Part shown: positions 22,793-35,008 of the stretch, piece after piece | Numbering within the stretch: position 1 is the stretch's first letter | Layout of the letters: each line of letters opens with the position of its first letter | Assembly (NCBI GenBank): GCA_907164885.2 | Contig: OU015496.1 | Coordinates: 190,461,051 to 190,525,050, forward strand | Direction of reading: 5' to 3' | DNA from: Dolomedes plantarius | Taxonomy: Eukaryota > Arthropoda > Arachnida > Araneae > Dolomedidae | DNA length: 64,000 bases | Notes under the pieces: generated by a model | The model's input: the letters and a program-made list of their open reading frames with translations, nothing else | What the model was told of the DNA's origin: nothing | Databases searched by the model: none | Made by a program: the position numbers and the translations under genes

Positions 22793-23747
22793 GGCTACTG
22801 TGTACTAACCCTATTGGATTCATTCTCCTCAATGTTAACCTATGGAGAAAATGTGTCCAAGAATTGCCGACTTGGATTGAAAGATTATTATTTTTTTAAC
22901 TAGAAGGTAACCCGTCATTTTGACGTCATAATACTAATAATGACGTCATAATGTAAAAATTATATGAAAGTTAAAAAATATCCCGAATTATCTAACAATA
23001 CTGCATTTAATCCACACCTTGTAAAAGCAAACCCTTTCATTATTTTTTATTTATTTAGTTTTTCATGCGATTGGAGTAGTAGACTGCCATCCAGTTTTTT
23101 ACAGCTATGAATACTTGAGCTACTTGATTCATTCACATTCAAGTTTGTTTACTTTCAGAATTCATCGAAAAAGTAAACAGATTTTTAAAAACTGTTAAAT
23201 ATACAGCTAAAAGCATCCAATTTTTTTTAGTTCTGAATGTTTTATAGAAAAATATGCTGAACAAACGTGATTTGATGGAGAAGATATTAGTTTTTAGGTA
23301 AGAAAAAATTCCGATCCACATCTGAAATTAAAATTAAGCCTAACCGGCTGTTTGTTTACTGAGGGCTTCAATTGAAAGATGAGTACAGCCCGGAAGTGTT
23401 ATACAGAGACAACGGCTATTATAATTATATAATTGTACTCTGTAATAGAGACAGAAATTTTACACCTTGGAGCATTTTTCGTTTTTTTTTTATGCAAATA
23501 ATATTTTAAGATTTAAATTATTCGGGGAAAAATTCTTGTATAGTGTGTTTTAAACGCTTCATCAATTCCTTTGGTGGACGAAATTTATAAAATGAAGCCT
23601 GTTACAAGGTGCTGAAAAGTTCAGGCTATCTGAAAATACCATTTTTATTGGATTATCAGCATTTATGTAGCTGTATATTGTAGACGAATTTCCTACATAG
23701 GTTAACATTGAGGTGAGATAATCCAATAGGGTTAGTACACAGCAGCC
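22793..23747 (+). mobile_element. TTAA-flanked element, family P1, copy 2
   Basis: Perfect TTAA flanks (22789-22792, 23748-23751) and ends GGCTACTGTGTACTAACC, inverted at the right as GGCTGCTGTGTACTAACC. This copy lacks the pogo-like insertion of 9990-12266 and preserves its empty target at 23541-23542. It carries about 500 bp (22901-23407) not seen in copy 1, starting CTAGAAGGTAACCCG, possibly another insertion. No transposase. Confidence 0.85.
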
Positions 23748-23846
23748 TTAAGGTGACGTTATTCAACTCTGCTCTGTGTCTTTCGATAGATTCCTTAAAA
23801 ATCACTTTCCCTAAAGGAAACTACCGACATCTCAACCTATAGTAAG

Positions 23847-24080
23847 ATGGCGGCTTTGCTACGAGGAAGAAACCTTTCCAATTTGGCATATGATAGACTA
23901 ATGCGAGTGTTATGCGCAGGTGCCACGAGTTTGAAAAGAAACAAAATGGAAGAACCCGATCTTCTACCTAGCTCACTTTTCTCATATTATCGAAAGCGTT
24001 GGCCAATTTTTTTTCCCAGCTGCACTTGTGCGGGTTTTTTATCTCGAGTGGAGATTGCTTCTAATTGTTTAATGTGTTAA
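23847..24080 (+). CDS. Small ORF, candidate host first exon
   Basis: The start context TAAGATGGCGGC is favourable. The frame begins MAALLRGRNLSNLAYDRLM, which is basic and has no acidic residue before position 16, like a mitochondrial targeting peptide, and contains KRNKMEEPDLLPSSLFSYY. The full frame is 77 codons. Possible splice donors (for example CAGGTGCC near 23918) would shorten it. I do not recognise the protein, and no other exon is identifiable. It follows the P1 element by 100 bp and could equally be chance or TE sequence. Confidence 0.2.
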   Translation: MAALLRGRNLSNLAYDRLMRVLCAGATSLKRNKMEEPDLLPSSLFSYYRKRWPIFFPSCTCAGFLSRVEIASNCLMC

Positions 24081-24256
24081 ATGTTTTACGGTCATTAAAG
24101 GTTGTTAAGTTTTATCCTCGTGTCAGTGTATTCACAGGCAAGTACGTTCTCCAGGTAGATAGGCCTTATGTAAAGGAATCAGATGGCGTGTGGCAGTAGA
24201 TGGCCTGCAATTCAGTAGGTACCCAAACGGTCCCTCTTCGTAATCCACAGTAACGC

Positions 24257-24652
24257 CAGAGCCCGATTATGAACGCTGGGGGCCCCTGGGCAGATGCTAT
24301 TTGAGGGCCCCCCCTTACGAACATTTGTAAAAATAAGAACTATCCATGGGCTATACATAGTATTAGGGCCTGTTCACATAGGAGTCCGTTGCGTTGCGTT
24401 AAGGAAAAGATGACGTTGAGACGAAAATAAACCAATCATAGGCGTTAAAAATGTCATTGCTAAACTTTTTAACGCCTATGATTGGTTTATTTTCGTCTCA
24501 ACGTCATCTTTCCCTTAACGCAACGCAACGGACTCCTATGTGAACAGGCCCTTAGAACTACTGGGTTCATACACCAAGGGGGTTTTGGGGCCCCCTAGCA
24601 TCAGGGGGCCCTTGGCAAAGTCCGGATTTGCCCATGCGATAAAAAGGCCCTG
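24257..24652. mobile_element. hAT element carrying a nested MITE
   Basis: TSD AGTAACGC and TGTAACGC (7 of 8; 24249-24256, 24653-24660). Ends CAGAGCCCGATTATG and, inverted, CAGGGCCTTTTTATCG. GGGGCCCC blocks lie inside both ends. The Harbinger-type MITE at 24366-24551 sits in the middle. Without it the element is about 207 bp. Confidence 0.82.
24366..24551. mobile_element. Harbinger-type MITE, family M1, near-perfect fold-back
   Basis: TTA on both sides (24363-24365, 24552-24554). The whole 186 bp is an almost perfect palindrome beginning GGGCCTGTTCACATAGGAG, with a short loop around 24456. It is the best-preserved of three M1 copies and so probably the youngest. Confidence 0.93.
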
Positions 24653-24660
24653 TGTAACGC

Positions 24661-25300
24661 CTCTGTTCTTGAGAATATAAAATGCGCCTGTGCTTGCCGG
24701 AATACTAAAGAAACTAAAATTATGACGTCAAAAACTACGCGGGCGATCCTAAAAACTTTTCACCCCGTTAATCAACCCTTCCTGACTCATAACCAAATAT
24801 TAAACTTTTCACGACCTGATTCATTACCTACCTTGAGCCGTAGAGGAATGCCATCAAACATTGCCAAAAAGCGGGTACATGCATGTTTTACACAACTGTT
24901 TATCTTTTTCACACTTTAGAGTAACAATTTGAAGATTGGCTTTATCGAAATATTGGTGATAGCGATAGAAAACTGTTCCACACTGCGCAGTTAAAAACGG
25001 GGTTGACTCACGGATTCGTTTATCACACATTATAATCATTCCATTACTACAAGTTTAATCGGCGAAGTATTATTCCCGTATCATCTTGCGATACTGCGTT
25101 TATGGCTAAACCAAAGGCATTTCTCCAAATATGAATCACTCTGTTTCGCTTTCGAGACAAAAGAAATGAAAGCACCCCGGTGCAATTAGCCGATAGTTGT
25201 GACAAGTATTAAAAACTGCTGAACGTATATAGAATTTTCAGGAACGTTTTTTTTTCTCTCACTCAACCTCCCTTCTTTTTCACTCTCCATAATACATATA
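24661..25300. other. No recognisable feature
   Basis: Mixed AT-rich sequence with no supported gene or repeat. Confidence 0.35.
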
Positions 25301-26643
25301 CAGGGTGTCCATAATTAAGCTTCCCTACTTTAAAGTTGTCTTACAGTCGAAACTATTGTTCAGAAACTCATGAAATTTTGTGTAGGACATATTGAAGGGG
25401 TGGGTATTTGTTTGAGCGAATAAAAAAATTAGCTCAAAATTTCACCACCAGAGGGCGTTTTTTGATGAATTACACATCTCGCCAACATTTGCTATAGTTA
25501 AAAAAATTTATTACAACAAGACATGTTCAACATGACGGCCATCATTTTCAGCTACCATTTGAAATCATAAGATAGCATGTTCTACAGTTGACCGCAGTGT
25601 GTCCGGGGAAATGCTGTCTTTCAGATCAGGTATAGTACTTGGTTTATCGAGACTGACTAGCTGTTTCACAAACTCCCAAAGCCAAAAGTCGCATGGGTTG
25701 AGGTCTGGTGACCGGGGAGGCCGCACATTAGGAAAGTGGCGGCTGATGACACGTTCTTCTGTAAAGTGATTTTTGAGAACGTTCTTAACACGAAGGCTAA
25801 TGTGTGGAGGAGCTCCATCGTGCATAAAAATTGTAAAGGTACTGACGTGATTGCAGATCCGGAACAATTTTATTCAGTAACAAGGATGCAATCGGTGACC
25901 GAGCATGTTACTGGACCTCAAGGACTTAATTCCTCGAACAAATACGGGCCGAGAATAAAAAATGCAGAAAATCCACACCTCACGGTTACTTTCGGTGAAT
26001 GAATCGGAACATCTAAGATTAAACGCCGATTTTCTGGTTCCCGAATTCGGCAGTTGTGAGTATTCACCGAAGCGTCCAAATAAAAGTGTGCTTCGTCCAG
26101 ATGATTTCAGAGTAATTCTGTCCAGAGGATATTCCAAGGCCATTCTTCCTCAACCTCAAAGCGAGCAAGGAACTGAAGTGAGAACCGCTGTCGAGTCTCG
26201 AAATCATGTGTAAGCAACCTCTGCACAAACTGAAGCTTGTACGGATAATATTGGAGGATATTCCGCATGACCTTCTGGACAGTTGAACGGGGCAGATCCA
26301 ATGCTTCTGTCACACGACGGACACTAGCCTGTTCGTTGGAAGCTTTGTCCTTTTCCACCTGAAGCGCAACCTTCTCTACAGCTTCTGCGAAAACAGGTTT
26401 CCTTCCTCTTCCAGAACGAATGCTAAAAGAACATGTTTCTTCAAATTTGGCCACCATTAATCGAAGACCTTTAACAATCAATGGACCTTTTCGTATCCCC
26501 TTCAAACTCCGAAATTTTCGTAGAGCAACTAGTGCTGAATTATCGTTTTGGTAAAACAATTTTGCTAACAAAGCTCGATCTGTTAATCGTAACGATGACA
26601 TTCTGATTAGCAACAGCAAGCACGCTGAAAACAAAATCTCCAT
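25301..26643 (-). mobile_element. mariner-type element, one end visible
   Basis: A left terminus CAGGGTGTCCATAATTAAGC follows TA (25299-25300). No inverted match is seen to the right before 26800, so the other end is lost or diverged. A CCAGAGGGCG motif lies in the subterminal region (25448-25457). A nearly complete but broken transposase gene is on the minus strand. Confidence 0.75.
25565..26601 (-). pseudogene. mariner-type transposase, broken
   Basis: The likely start is MSSLRLTDRALLAKLFYQ at 26601. A helix-turn-helix (RKFRSLKGIRKGP, then SVRRVTEALDLPRSTVQKVM) is followed by a frame change near 26107. The first Asp motif LDEAHFYLDASVNTHNCRI, about 26080-26020, lies in a frame with a stop before it. 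Another stop follows EELSP, and the final frame (25867-25565) gives FMHDGAPPHIS (second Asp) and SPDLNPCDFWLWEF (third Asp), with 42 residues between them. The catalytic residues are all visible, but at least one frameshift and several stops separate them. Confidence 0.85.
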
Positions 26644-26807
26644 GAAAGTTTCTAGGTTTTATAACAGCGTCTGCTCTCATTTCACCGAAAGATGACGGGA
26701 TCATTTCATCTTTCCCCTTTGCTGATAGCGAGGCGAAAAATTTTGTTCACATCGAAACCTTTCAGAAAAACGGCTCCAACTCAGTAATATATCTGATGAT
26801 CAGTTAA

Positions 26808-27052
26808 CCCTTTGAGGGTCGCCGTTTGCAGAGTGCGAACGCCTAAATCTAGTATTTATTTCACTTGCATTCAATGTATTCCAGTTAAATGAGCAAAAAA
26901 AATGGCTAGTGATGCCATCTGTTATCAGTTTAAAGAAGTAAAAACATTTTGAAACCTTTAATTGGAAAAATTTTCAAGATTCTTTAGATTAAAGAAATCG
27001 GGAAAAAAAATCGGCACCGTGCAAACGGTAGAGGTTGTTGCCCCTGAAAGTG
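26808..27052. mobile_element. TTAA-flanked MITE (piggyBac-type), 245 bp
   Basis: TTAA at 26804-26807 and 27053-27056. Ends CCCTTTGAGGG and, inverted, CACTTTCAGGGG. Subterminal CCGTTTGCA pairs with TGCAAACGG. CCC-type ends after TTAA are common in piggyBac elements. No ORF. Confidence 0.78.
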
Positions 27053-27220
27053 TTAACAAAAAAAGCAAAGTAAACTTTCCTTGACTAAAAGCTGTAGAAA
27101 AAGTTCGCATGTTCTTGAAGGACCAGCGAAAAATATCGTGATCAAAAGCACTCTTTATGAACCCGTTCAAGTTACACTACAAATTAATTGAATTAAGTAT
27201 AACACAAATCAATTGAAATA

Positions 27221-27961
27221 CAGACGGACCTCTATTTAACGAACCTCTATTTTGCGAACTTTTCCTTGGCACCAAGACCATTTTGCGAATTTCTTCGTAA
27301 AATAACCTCCGAATAGCGAAGTGCATTCTCTATTTAACGAACTTTTTCTTGTGATCCAATATTTTTTTCTCCATATTTCTCAAAATATTTCTGAACGTTT
27401 CAAACTTATTCTTTCTTTTAACACATTTAACACATTAACTTTCTTTTAACATATTCCGACGCGGATTACAGTTAAAGAAAATACGCCTGAAGGGGTCTTT
27501 GGTGCATTGCAAAGATACGAGACGTATTATGACAGAAAACACTTTTTCAAACAAAAAACTCAGACAAAATTAATACTTCTAAATTTAAGGACGCATGTGG
27601 TAATGTATGCTTAAAATTACTTGCTATAATAAATGCGATAATGTCATTAAAATTTATTAATTTTAATATAATTTTTTTTAATTGAAAATACAGTGTATTC
27701 CCGGAAATTTTTTTGTTTTATTCTTGTTTTCCTTGCAGAATTCTGTTTGATGGGTAAGATATATATAAAATAAATAGACATAAATTTACAAAATAAAGGT
27801 GTGATCAATTACTTTTATTAATAATATTTAGTGTTTATGAATTTAAAATCTGTTTTGTATAGTTTAAAGTATTTTAAAAGGTGAATCTCTATTTAACGAA
27901 TATTCCATACAACGAACTTTTTTTCGGATTTTCGCGACTTTGTTAAATAGAGGTCCGACTG
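27221..27961. mobile_element. pogo/Tigger-like element (741 bp)
   Basis: Ends CAGACGGACCTCTATTTAAC and, inverted, CAGTCGGACCTCTATTTAAC, with TA flanks. The motif CTCTATTTAACGAAC is repeated inside both ends. No transposase is recognisable. Confidence 0.88.
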
Positions 27962-28184
27962 TATTTAATTAGTAACTGAAAATAAACGCTAATATCCGTG
28001 CAATATTGCAAACAATCAGCGTGAATTCTTCGAAACATATGTATGGCTAGTGAAACAGGAGTAAAGGGGGGGGGGAGCTAAGTGATATTTCATTTTTATG
28101 TAAGAACAGCTTTTCTCTCTAAGAGAGTGGTTACTAACCTATTGTTCATCAAGGATCACTTGTAAAAAAAATTAAAAAAATAAA

Positions 28185-28428
28185 TTCAGGTAGTCTCTTC
28201 TAACGAAACTACCGCGGGTTATTAACGCAGGATTACTTATCGTTGCTTATCATTTTTTTTACAATAAAATTCCTGCATACTAAGAGAAGGATGAGTAATA
28301 ATGTCTTCTTGTGGCATCCGTCAGTGGCCTCTTGGAAATCTACTCTGTTACTCTTGATTTATAACTCGCGACACCGGCAGAAATTTTGCTTTACCGCGGA
28401 CCGTTATGGAGGAACGTAATCCTACGTT
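28185..28428. repeat. Dispersed repeat R2, copy 2 (inverted)
   Basis: Reverse complement of 16881-17098 across its whole length. The middle is diverged (CTTAGTATGCAGG and GCCACAAGAAGAC are absent from copy 1). Confidence 0.7.
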
Positions 28429-29433
28429 AAAAAAAAATAAAAAGTCGTGAACCTTCTCTCTACCAATTCTTTTAGAGGCAAAACTGGGTTTTGTTTTCTG
28501 AATAAACAAACTATTGGTGCTAAACAACTTTAATGAAATTTACACAAAAATGAACTTGATTACAATAACAAATTTAACGTAAAAGAAAACCTAACATCAA
28601 AACAAAAACCTACGAAAACTTAACAATGAACGAGATTTTCCTGCTGTGGCGTCACGGTGAATGGTTAAGGCGATTCTCTGAGGCGTTGCTAAAAATTACT
28701 ACTATGGGATCCATAACAAAGAAAGGCGGAGTCCTAAATAAAATGCGAAGCCAATTTTTAAAACAAAAACTTAACGAGGAAATTTATTTACAAACAAAAA
28801 AAAATTAACATTTAAGGTTCCAACATATTCAATTTAACCCTGTGCAGATCTACAATGCACGGTCCCGAACCCATACAGTCCCAACACAGGAGCTTAAAAA
28901 AGCACGTCCACTCAAGGCGGATTCTGTGTGGCGTCTCTCTCAGAGAGGGGTCGGCAATCGTTGGTGGCAGTTTCTTCGTAAAGCCGAAACTTTATTACAT
29001 TCCAGAATCGTTAGTACGACAGCTTTACTGGCTGCATCTGTGGGAAAACGTTTTTTAAACCCCCACGTGTTCAAAACCGGTGGAAATTGGCAAAACTTTC
29101 CCCGATAACACGCAGCTGTGTTTCAAGCACTCAGTGGGGTCTTGGGAAAAAATAAGACCATACTTCCAGTACACTACACTGCTTGCATTTGCTTTACTAG
29201 CTGTCAAAATGGCCGTGACGCTGCGAGTCTGCTTCACAGAAACTATATGAGAAATGTTTAGATAGAACAAGGATTTTTTTTCTAACTCAAAACGTCACAA
29301 AGCGAAATAAATAATGGTATTTTTAGAATTTGAACAAAAAATTGGGAGCTAAAATTTTTTTGGCTACCGGTTTCAAAAAAACTGCTTCAATTTCCGGTAG
29401 TCTTGAAACTATGAAACAAATTTTTATTTTACA
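28429..29433. other. Unclassified sequence, G/C-richer block at 28850-29250
   Basis: The block around 28850-29250 is less AT-rich than its surroundings but overlapping frames on both strands are short. I cannot tell a host remnant from a retroelement fragment. Confidence 0.3.
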
Positions 29434-30186
29434 CTAGCTGAAAACCCGTACTTCGCTACGGAATACATTGAAATTAAATACAACGGTTAATGTATGCAAT
29501 TAATGAAATATATATATATATATATATATTTATAAAAAAATCGCAACGGATATTTTTATAGACAAAATAATGTAGAAGAAAATATTGAAATTAAATCTAA
29601 TAGAACGTACTAAAGAATATAGTACAGTTACTATAGTACAGTTTGAGGAACATTTCTTTTACTGTATTTTAATATTTTCTGGATAATGTCCAATCGTCTG
29701 CCGCATTAGAAAGAAAAAAAAAATTTTTTTGTCAATTTATTTCGTTGTTATCCACGTGACGATAAATTAATTTAAAGTACCAGAAAAAGAAATCACGTAA
29801 TCAGCATTTAATAAATTAAATTCTAAAAATTAATCTTTGAAAATCCACCAAAAATCAGCAAATGGAGGTAAAGATTCGAAAAAAATTTCATTTTAAAGGA
29901 ATTTTTATGATCTTTCTCGTGATATAAATTTTATAACCCTCAGATTATTATTTTAAATGCAAACTTTAAAGAATGTTACAAAAACAGCTTAAAAATTTAA
30001 TTTAAAAAAAATCTAAGAAGAATTTTTAAAAAATCTTTCTTTGTTCCCCCCTTACACTATAAGAAGAATCACCATGCAAAATTTCAGCCCTTTAGGTCCA
30101 ACGGTTTGGTCTGTGCGTTGTTTGTGAGTCAGTCAATCAGTCAGTCAGTCAATCAGTCAGTTACTGAACTGTTTTGTATATATAGA
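29434..30186 (-). mobile_element. Helitron, family H1, copy 2
   Basis: On the minus strand it starts TCTATATATACAAAACAG at 30186 and ends TTTTCAGCTAG at 29434, flanked by A and T. The 3' hairpin is perfect: CCGTA, loop GCGAAG, TACGG. Tandem AGTC-type repeats (30126-30160) lie near the 5' end. No ORF. Confidence 0.9.
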
Positions 30187-30763
30187 TAATGCCTGACCTC
30201 GAAGACTACTTCTAGTGTTCTCTCGGACCACCGGTTAGGAACCACTGCCCGAAGAGAAATAAACGCTGAAACAAGAGAGTTTATGTTTGCGTTTTTTCTG
30301 TTTAATATGTCTAAGTTTGTTAATGTTATGTAACACGGTTTACCTTTGAAGCCTATTATCGAATTTGATGATACCAAAACCATCTTATCGTTTAGCTTCT
30401 TAAAAAAATAAATAAATAAAAAATTTGCAATCATGCAGTGAAACCGTATTCATTGTTTGGGGTTTTCGAAAGTAGTAATACATCTCGTGTCTTCTTATCG
30501 AAAAAACAATAGGGCTCATCACTTAAAAAAAAAAGAAAAATTGCTGGGATAGATATCAAGCCAAATTCCATGACAATAAAATTCGTGAATGTGATTCATC
30601 CATAATTTGCCGATCTCGGGGAAATTGAGTAGATAGAAATTGGAAAGAGATTTAACTTCAAACGTGCTTTTACAAACAATCGTATCACAGGGCCCTGGAG
30701 ATACGTCATAACTGGGTTACGGTAGCATATCTTTTCAGAGAGTTATTAAAAATAACTTTTCTT
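30187..30763. other. Unassigned sequence with one hAT-like end
   Basis: CCGGTTAGGAACCACTG (about 30230-30246) is a hAT-like right end related to the ends at 7771. No partner is found, so the H1 Helitron to the left may have replaced or interrupted it. Confidence 0.4.
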
Positions 30764-30960
30764 TGCATCAGTAGAATGCCGGCCCCGAGGATAAAAGACA
30801 CAGGTTCGGATCCCGGTTCTGGCAGGCTGTCGTTATAGTAGCACCTAACTGTTATAAAGCAGGCTTGGAATGAGATGAGGGCCATATTACTTTATGGAAA
30901 GTTGCTGCGGGCAGCAAAAAAACAAAACAGGATAGATTGGGAAAGTGATAAAAAAATTTT
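30764..30960 (+). mobile_element. SINE-like repeat, family C
   Basis: A box-B-like ACAGGTTCGGATCCCGG (30811-30827) is preceded by a degraded box A. A body with GGCTTGGAATGAGATGAGGG and an A-rich tail (AGCAAAAAAACAAAACAGG) follows. One copy only in the window. Confidence 0.45.
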
Positions 30961-32079
30961 CCAACAAAAAATAAATGACTGATTCTTTTAAAAATTAAAT
31001 AAATATTAATATTCATTGCTTATAGATTCCTTTTCATGTATAATGAATCTTAAAATAATATACCGTATTTTTTATATTTATAATATGTTGCGACATCACG
31101 AAAGGCTTCGCCGGCCACAGAGTGAATGCAGAGTTGTACTATGTTCGGCAAGCCTGCTGTAAAGCATTTCACAAATACGCTAGGACAGGAAATCCCAACC
31201 TTTTTATGTTTGTGGCACCCTTGGGAATGAGATAAGAAACGTGCCCCCATCCCTGCTAGAATTTTAGTTATTTTTCAATTTTTTTAAATATTAAATTAGT
31301 GGAATATATTTCTGGAACAAGTTAAATTTAAGTCGAAATATATACTGGCTCCATTGCTGACTTTGGAAAGATGTAAGTAACAAACACTGGAAAAGGTTAT
31401 ACAGTATTAATGCAGTTTCAAAAATAGCCATGGGACTCAGTTTAATATAACACTACAGGACTGCAATGGAAATCGCTGAAAAGAGGGTTGATTTATTCAT
31501 GTCAGGCTTGCGACGGATGCTCAGAGCAGTGGTACGCAAACTGTGGGTCGTGACCCACAGGGGGTCCGATTTGTGTCACGATCTGTCGGGGAGAGTCATT
31601 CTTTCAACCAAATATTTACTAGTTGGTACCCGTTAAAACATGACGGCTGTAGTGTAATGTTTGCGAAGGAGCGCTGGTTTAAGCGAAAATGATGTACCCT
31701 GTGATTCTCCCCCCTTTTCACCAATCAGAGGATTGGCTGCGTGGGCGAAAAACTCAAGGGGGGGGTGGGGATCGTCGGGCAGTTATTAAGAAAGAGACAA
31801 AAGGAGAACGTCTCTGTTAGGGATCGGACGTCTGTCGAGATATATGCAGGCTCGTCTCACCTCTGGTTAGTTAATTATTCTGAGATTAGAATGGAGACAG
31901 GGAGAGCGTCTCTGAGAGTGTTAGGAGGTATGGCGAGATAAAGCAGAGTCGTCTCGTCAGAGCCGGCGAATTAATTAGTCTGTAACTAAGTAGAGTGTAG
32001 CACCAAGAGCAGAGGTCTGGTAAGATGTAGGCTTTCCCACCTCGTGCTCAGAGTTGTCTGTGATTACCATGTTTTTATT

Positions 32080-32900
32080 AACTCGCTTTCTTGTTTGTGT
32101 GTTTGTCCAGTACAAATCTTGCAATCGATTTTTAATTAACTTCCCGACTAGCTAGACATTTGAAACTTTTAGAATAGCTCAGAACACGATGACAATGCAT
32201 TCTTTTGATACATTTAGCCATCTTTAAGCAGAAATGAATTCATTTTCAGTTAATTTTGTTTTTTAGAATGGTGCAGTCATCTATCGCCGGGACGGGGACG
32301 GAAAGTTAAACGCAATTAATTACGCATTTGAATTTTTGTTCTGTTATATTTGCCTCTTGGATCACTAGAATATAAACAATAAAACCAAAAGTGAATAAAC
32401 ATAAGTATATAACTAAAAGTGAATAAACATAAGTATATAACCAAAAGTGAATGCCAGGGCTGGCAATATGAATGCAGATCATTTACTTACATGCCCAGGA
32501 CTTGATCCGGAAGCCCCAAAAAGTGAGAACTTTACCAAATTATACTGGGACGCTAGAGATATGATGAACTTTCTATGAACTTTTAACACCTTTTATCTGA
32601 CTTTGTTCACTGTTGTGCTTTATGCATCTGTTCAATGCTTAGTTCTTTTCTGTCTGTGTTGCCTGTAAATATGGATTAATTTTCCAAATAAAGCCATAGG
32701 TAAAAAAAAAATATTGCGCATTTGATACCTCTTTATCACGCATTTGATCATTTTCTTTCAAGTTGATGGGATAATTCATCAAAAAAATTTTTAAAAAGTA
32801 TTTATTAATACATAGAATTGTCACGTTTATATGATTCAACAGAAAATTTAAAAACGAGGTATATAAAAAGTTCTTTTTATTTTGTAATTATTTTTATGTT
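32080..32900. repeat. Dispersed repeat R3, copy 1
   Basis: 32080-32310 and 32700-32900 match, in reverse complement, 38760-39030 and 38630-38760. Landmarks are GTCCAGTACAAATCTTGCAA, CGACTAGCTAGACATT and TATGATTCAACAGAAAATTT. About 390 bp in between are absent from copy 2 and include a 23-bp direct repeat (GTGAATAAACATAAGTATAT, 32390-32440). Confidence 0.75.
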
Positions 32901-33171
32901 AAGTGTGAAACTGTGCAAACCTGTAAATAAATTTATGTTCGTGTTGTACAGTGGCAACTCATTCTTGCACTACCTCAATTGTCCCCATGCCATGCAGGAA
33001 AAAGAACCTAGGTGAACCTAGAAAGAGTGGTTCACGACAACGGCTATATAGTAAATAAATATACTAATACACAAGTTATACTCAACACATCATTGCCAAA
33101 TGTTAAAAATCACAATAACGCGCACAAACAAATTAATGTGCTTAAGCGGCATCGTGCTTAGTGAGTATCTA

Positions 33172-33480
33172 AAGCCAGATTTAAAAATGTCACTGAGCAT
33201 GCGCAGAAAGCAATTTTTTTTTAATTGTAAATTATCGCTCATTAAACAGCGCGAAATAAACAATTTCCATCAGGTTTAATCTTATATTTCACAAACACAA
33301 TTATCATAAAAATAAAACTGGCAGAGAGAGATCTAGAGAGACTCCTCGGAATAAACGTGTTTATCATTAAAACATGTCACTGAGCATGCGCAGAAACAGT
33401 GAGTTTCTAAAGCCAGATTTAAACATATCACTGAGAAGTCCAGGAATCAATTTTTAATTGTAAATTACCGCTCATTAATA
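33172..33480. repeat. Direct repeat pair, about 80 bp each
   Basis: The block AAAGCCAGATTTAAA...CACTGAG...TTTTTAATTGTAAATTA(T/C)CGCTCATTAA occurs at about 33172-33250 and 33402-33480. GTCACTGAGCATGCGCAGAAA also occurs at 33187 and 33375. Confidence 0.7.
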
Positions 33481-33754
33481 GAAGTTGCGGTTACAAAAAC
33501 CAAATTTGACAAATCTACAGATTACAATCTTTCGCTTAAGACCAAAATGAAGTAAATTCATGCAGTAGTTTTCTCTCACGGAATGCCCAGAAAGTCGGCT
33601 TAACAACTTAAATATATAGATTTTAAGTGGACCCTACTAATATCTTTTGGTTCGCCCCCCCCCCCCAAAGAAAAAAAAACTTGCGCCACCCCTGGCCGAT
33701 CTCACGGCACCATAAAGAACCGCCGTACACAGGTTGGGAATCACTGCTCTGGGA

Positions 33755-34400
33755 ATATGAAAATTCAGCATAGAAAAAAATATAAAATGAATTAATAGTT
33801 ACTAATCAAAGTTATGTGTCCTTGGAATGAAATAATAAGGGAAAGTTTGTGAGGAATATCACTTCCGGAATAGTTAAATTAGTAGAGATGTCTGCCATAA
33901 TTTTTGAAAACCCGTGTTCAATCATCAGTGTTTAAAGACAGACTTTTAATAGAGAAGTGCTTCAGTGTAGAAATAAGTATAATGTATCACTATGTAAAAA
34001 TGAGACAAATTCAAAGCGAAAAAGAAACTTGCTTAGAACGTTTAAGCAAACATTGTCCTGAAAGTAATGGGATTAAACACATTAAAGCCTTAAAAGTAGT
34101 GCTTTGAAATAACTACAATCCTAATATCATTATAGATAGTTTTAGATTTACAGATTGACAGTATTCTCGTCATTGTAGATGTTAACTTAATTTTTGCATC
34201 ACAAATGTGGCTAGTCATTTAGAGCAATAAGTTTTATCATGCATTTAATAGAATACATAATATTTTAACTCAATCCAAATTTTATAATTATAATATTTAC
34301 TATCATTATTATTGTCATTATTATCATTTCTTCTCTTAATTAATACATTAAACTGGAAATTTAAAATGTTAAGATCTTTTTACTTTTTAAAATCTAATTA
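33755..34400. other. AT-rich intergenic sequence
   Basis: Nothing supported. Confidence 0.35.
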
Positions 34401-34915
34401 CACCCATAGCTCGCTTTACGTCCTAGATACGCTCCGGAAAAGTTGGCCGTAAAGCGAAAAACCGTATAACGAATCAATTATTTTGATACAAAGCCTTACA
34501 AATTTAATTGGATATGTTCCAATTTTTTATAAATAATATAATTTTTAGTTCATAAAGCATTTTATTCTTTTTATTTCCTATAAAAATGCTTACGTAAAAA
34601 TAAAAGTACAAAAAATGTAATAATATACAGAAATTAAAAAAATAAACATATAAACAAAAAACAAAAGAAATCATATTCACATATGTATACATATAGTAAA
34701 AAACATAAAATAAAATGTTTAAAAACTGTTTTAATGTGATGACGAACATTAACATGAAGAATCACTAAGCTATAATTTGCTGCCATCATCTCTTTCTGCT
34801 GTTCTGTCCGTATAACGAAACATTGTGGGCCGTAAATTGAAAAAGTGCCATAATTAAAAAAGGCCGTTATAGCGAAATGCCGTATAAAGAGCGGCTGTAC
34901 AGCGAGGTATAGGTG
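34401..34915. mobile_element. TA-target element, pogo-like (515 bp)
   Basis: Ends CACCCATAGCTCGCTTTACG and, inverted, CACCTATACCTCGCTGTAC, with TA flanks at 34399-34400 and 34916-34917. GCCGTAAAGCGAAA and CCGTATAACGAA motifs are repeated near both ends. No ORF. Confidence 0.8.
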
Positions 34916-35008
34916 TACTTGTCGAAATCAATTCACATCAATAGGAAATTAAATATAACAGCAAAATTAAAAACTTTATTATATTAAATTTCTAATAATA
35001 GGTTACAA

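Larger units (their letters stand above)
31186..33746. mobile_element. hAT remnant (2.6 kb) with internal insertions
   Basis: Ends CAGGAAATCCCAACC and, inverted, CAGTGATTCCCAACC. TSD 6 of 8 (CGCTAGGA, CTCTGGGA). A second hAT-like end (CAGTGGTACGCAAACTGTGG, 31527) lies within. The repeat shared with 38.6-39.0 kb (32080-32900) occupies the middle. No transposase recognised. Confidence 0.5.

Noticed and set aside
22901..23407. A Helitron inserted in P1 copy 2
   Set aside because: One end (CTAGAAGGTAACCCG on the plus strand) looks Helitron-like, but no convincing TC start or matching copy was found.
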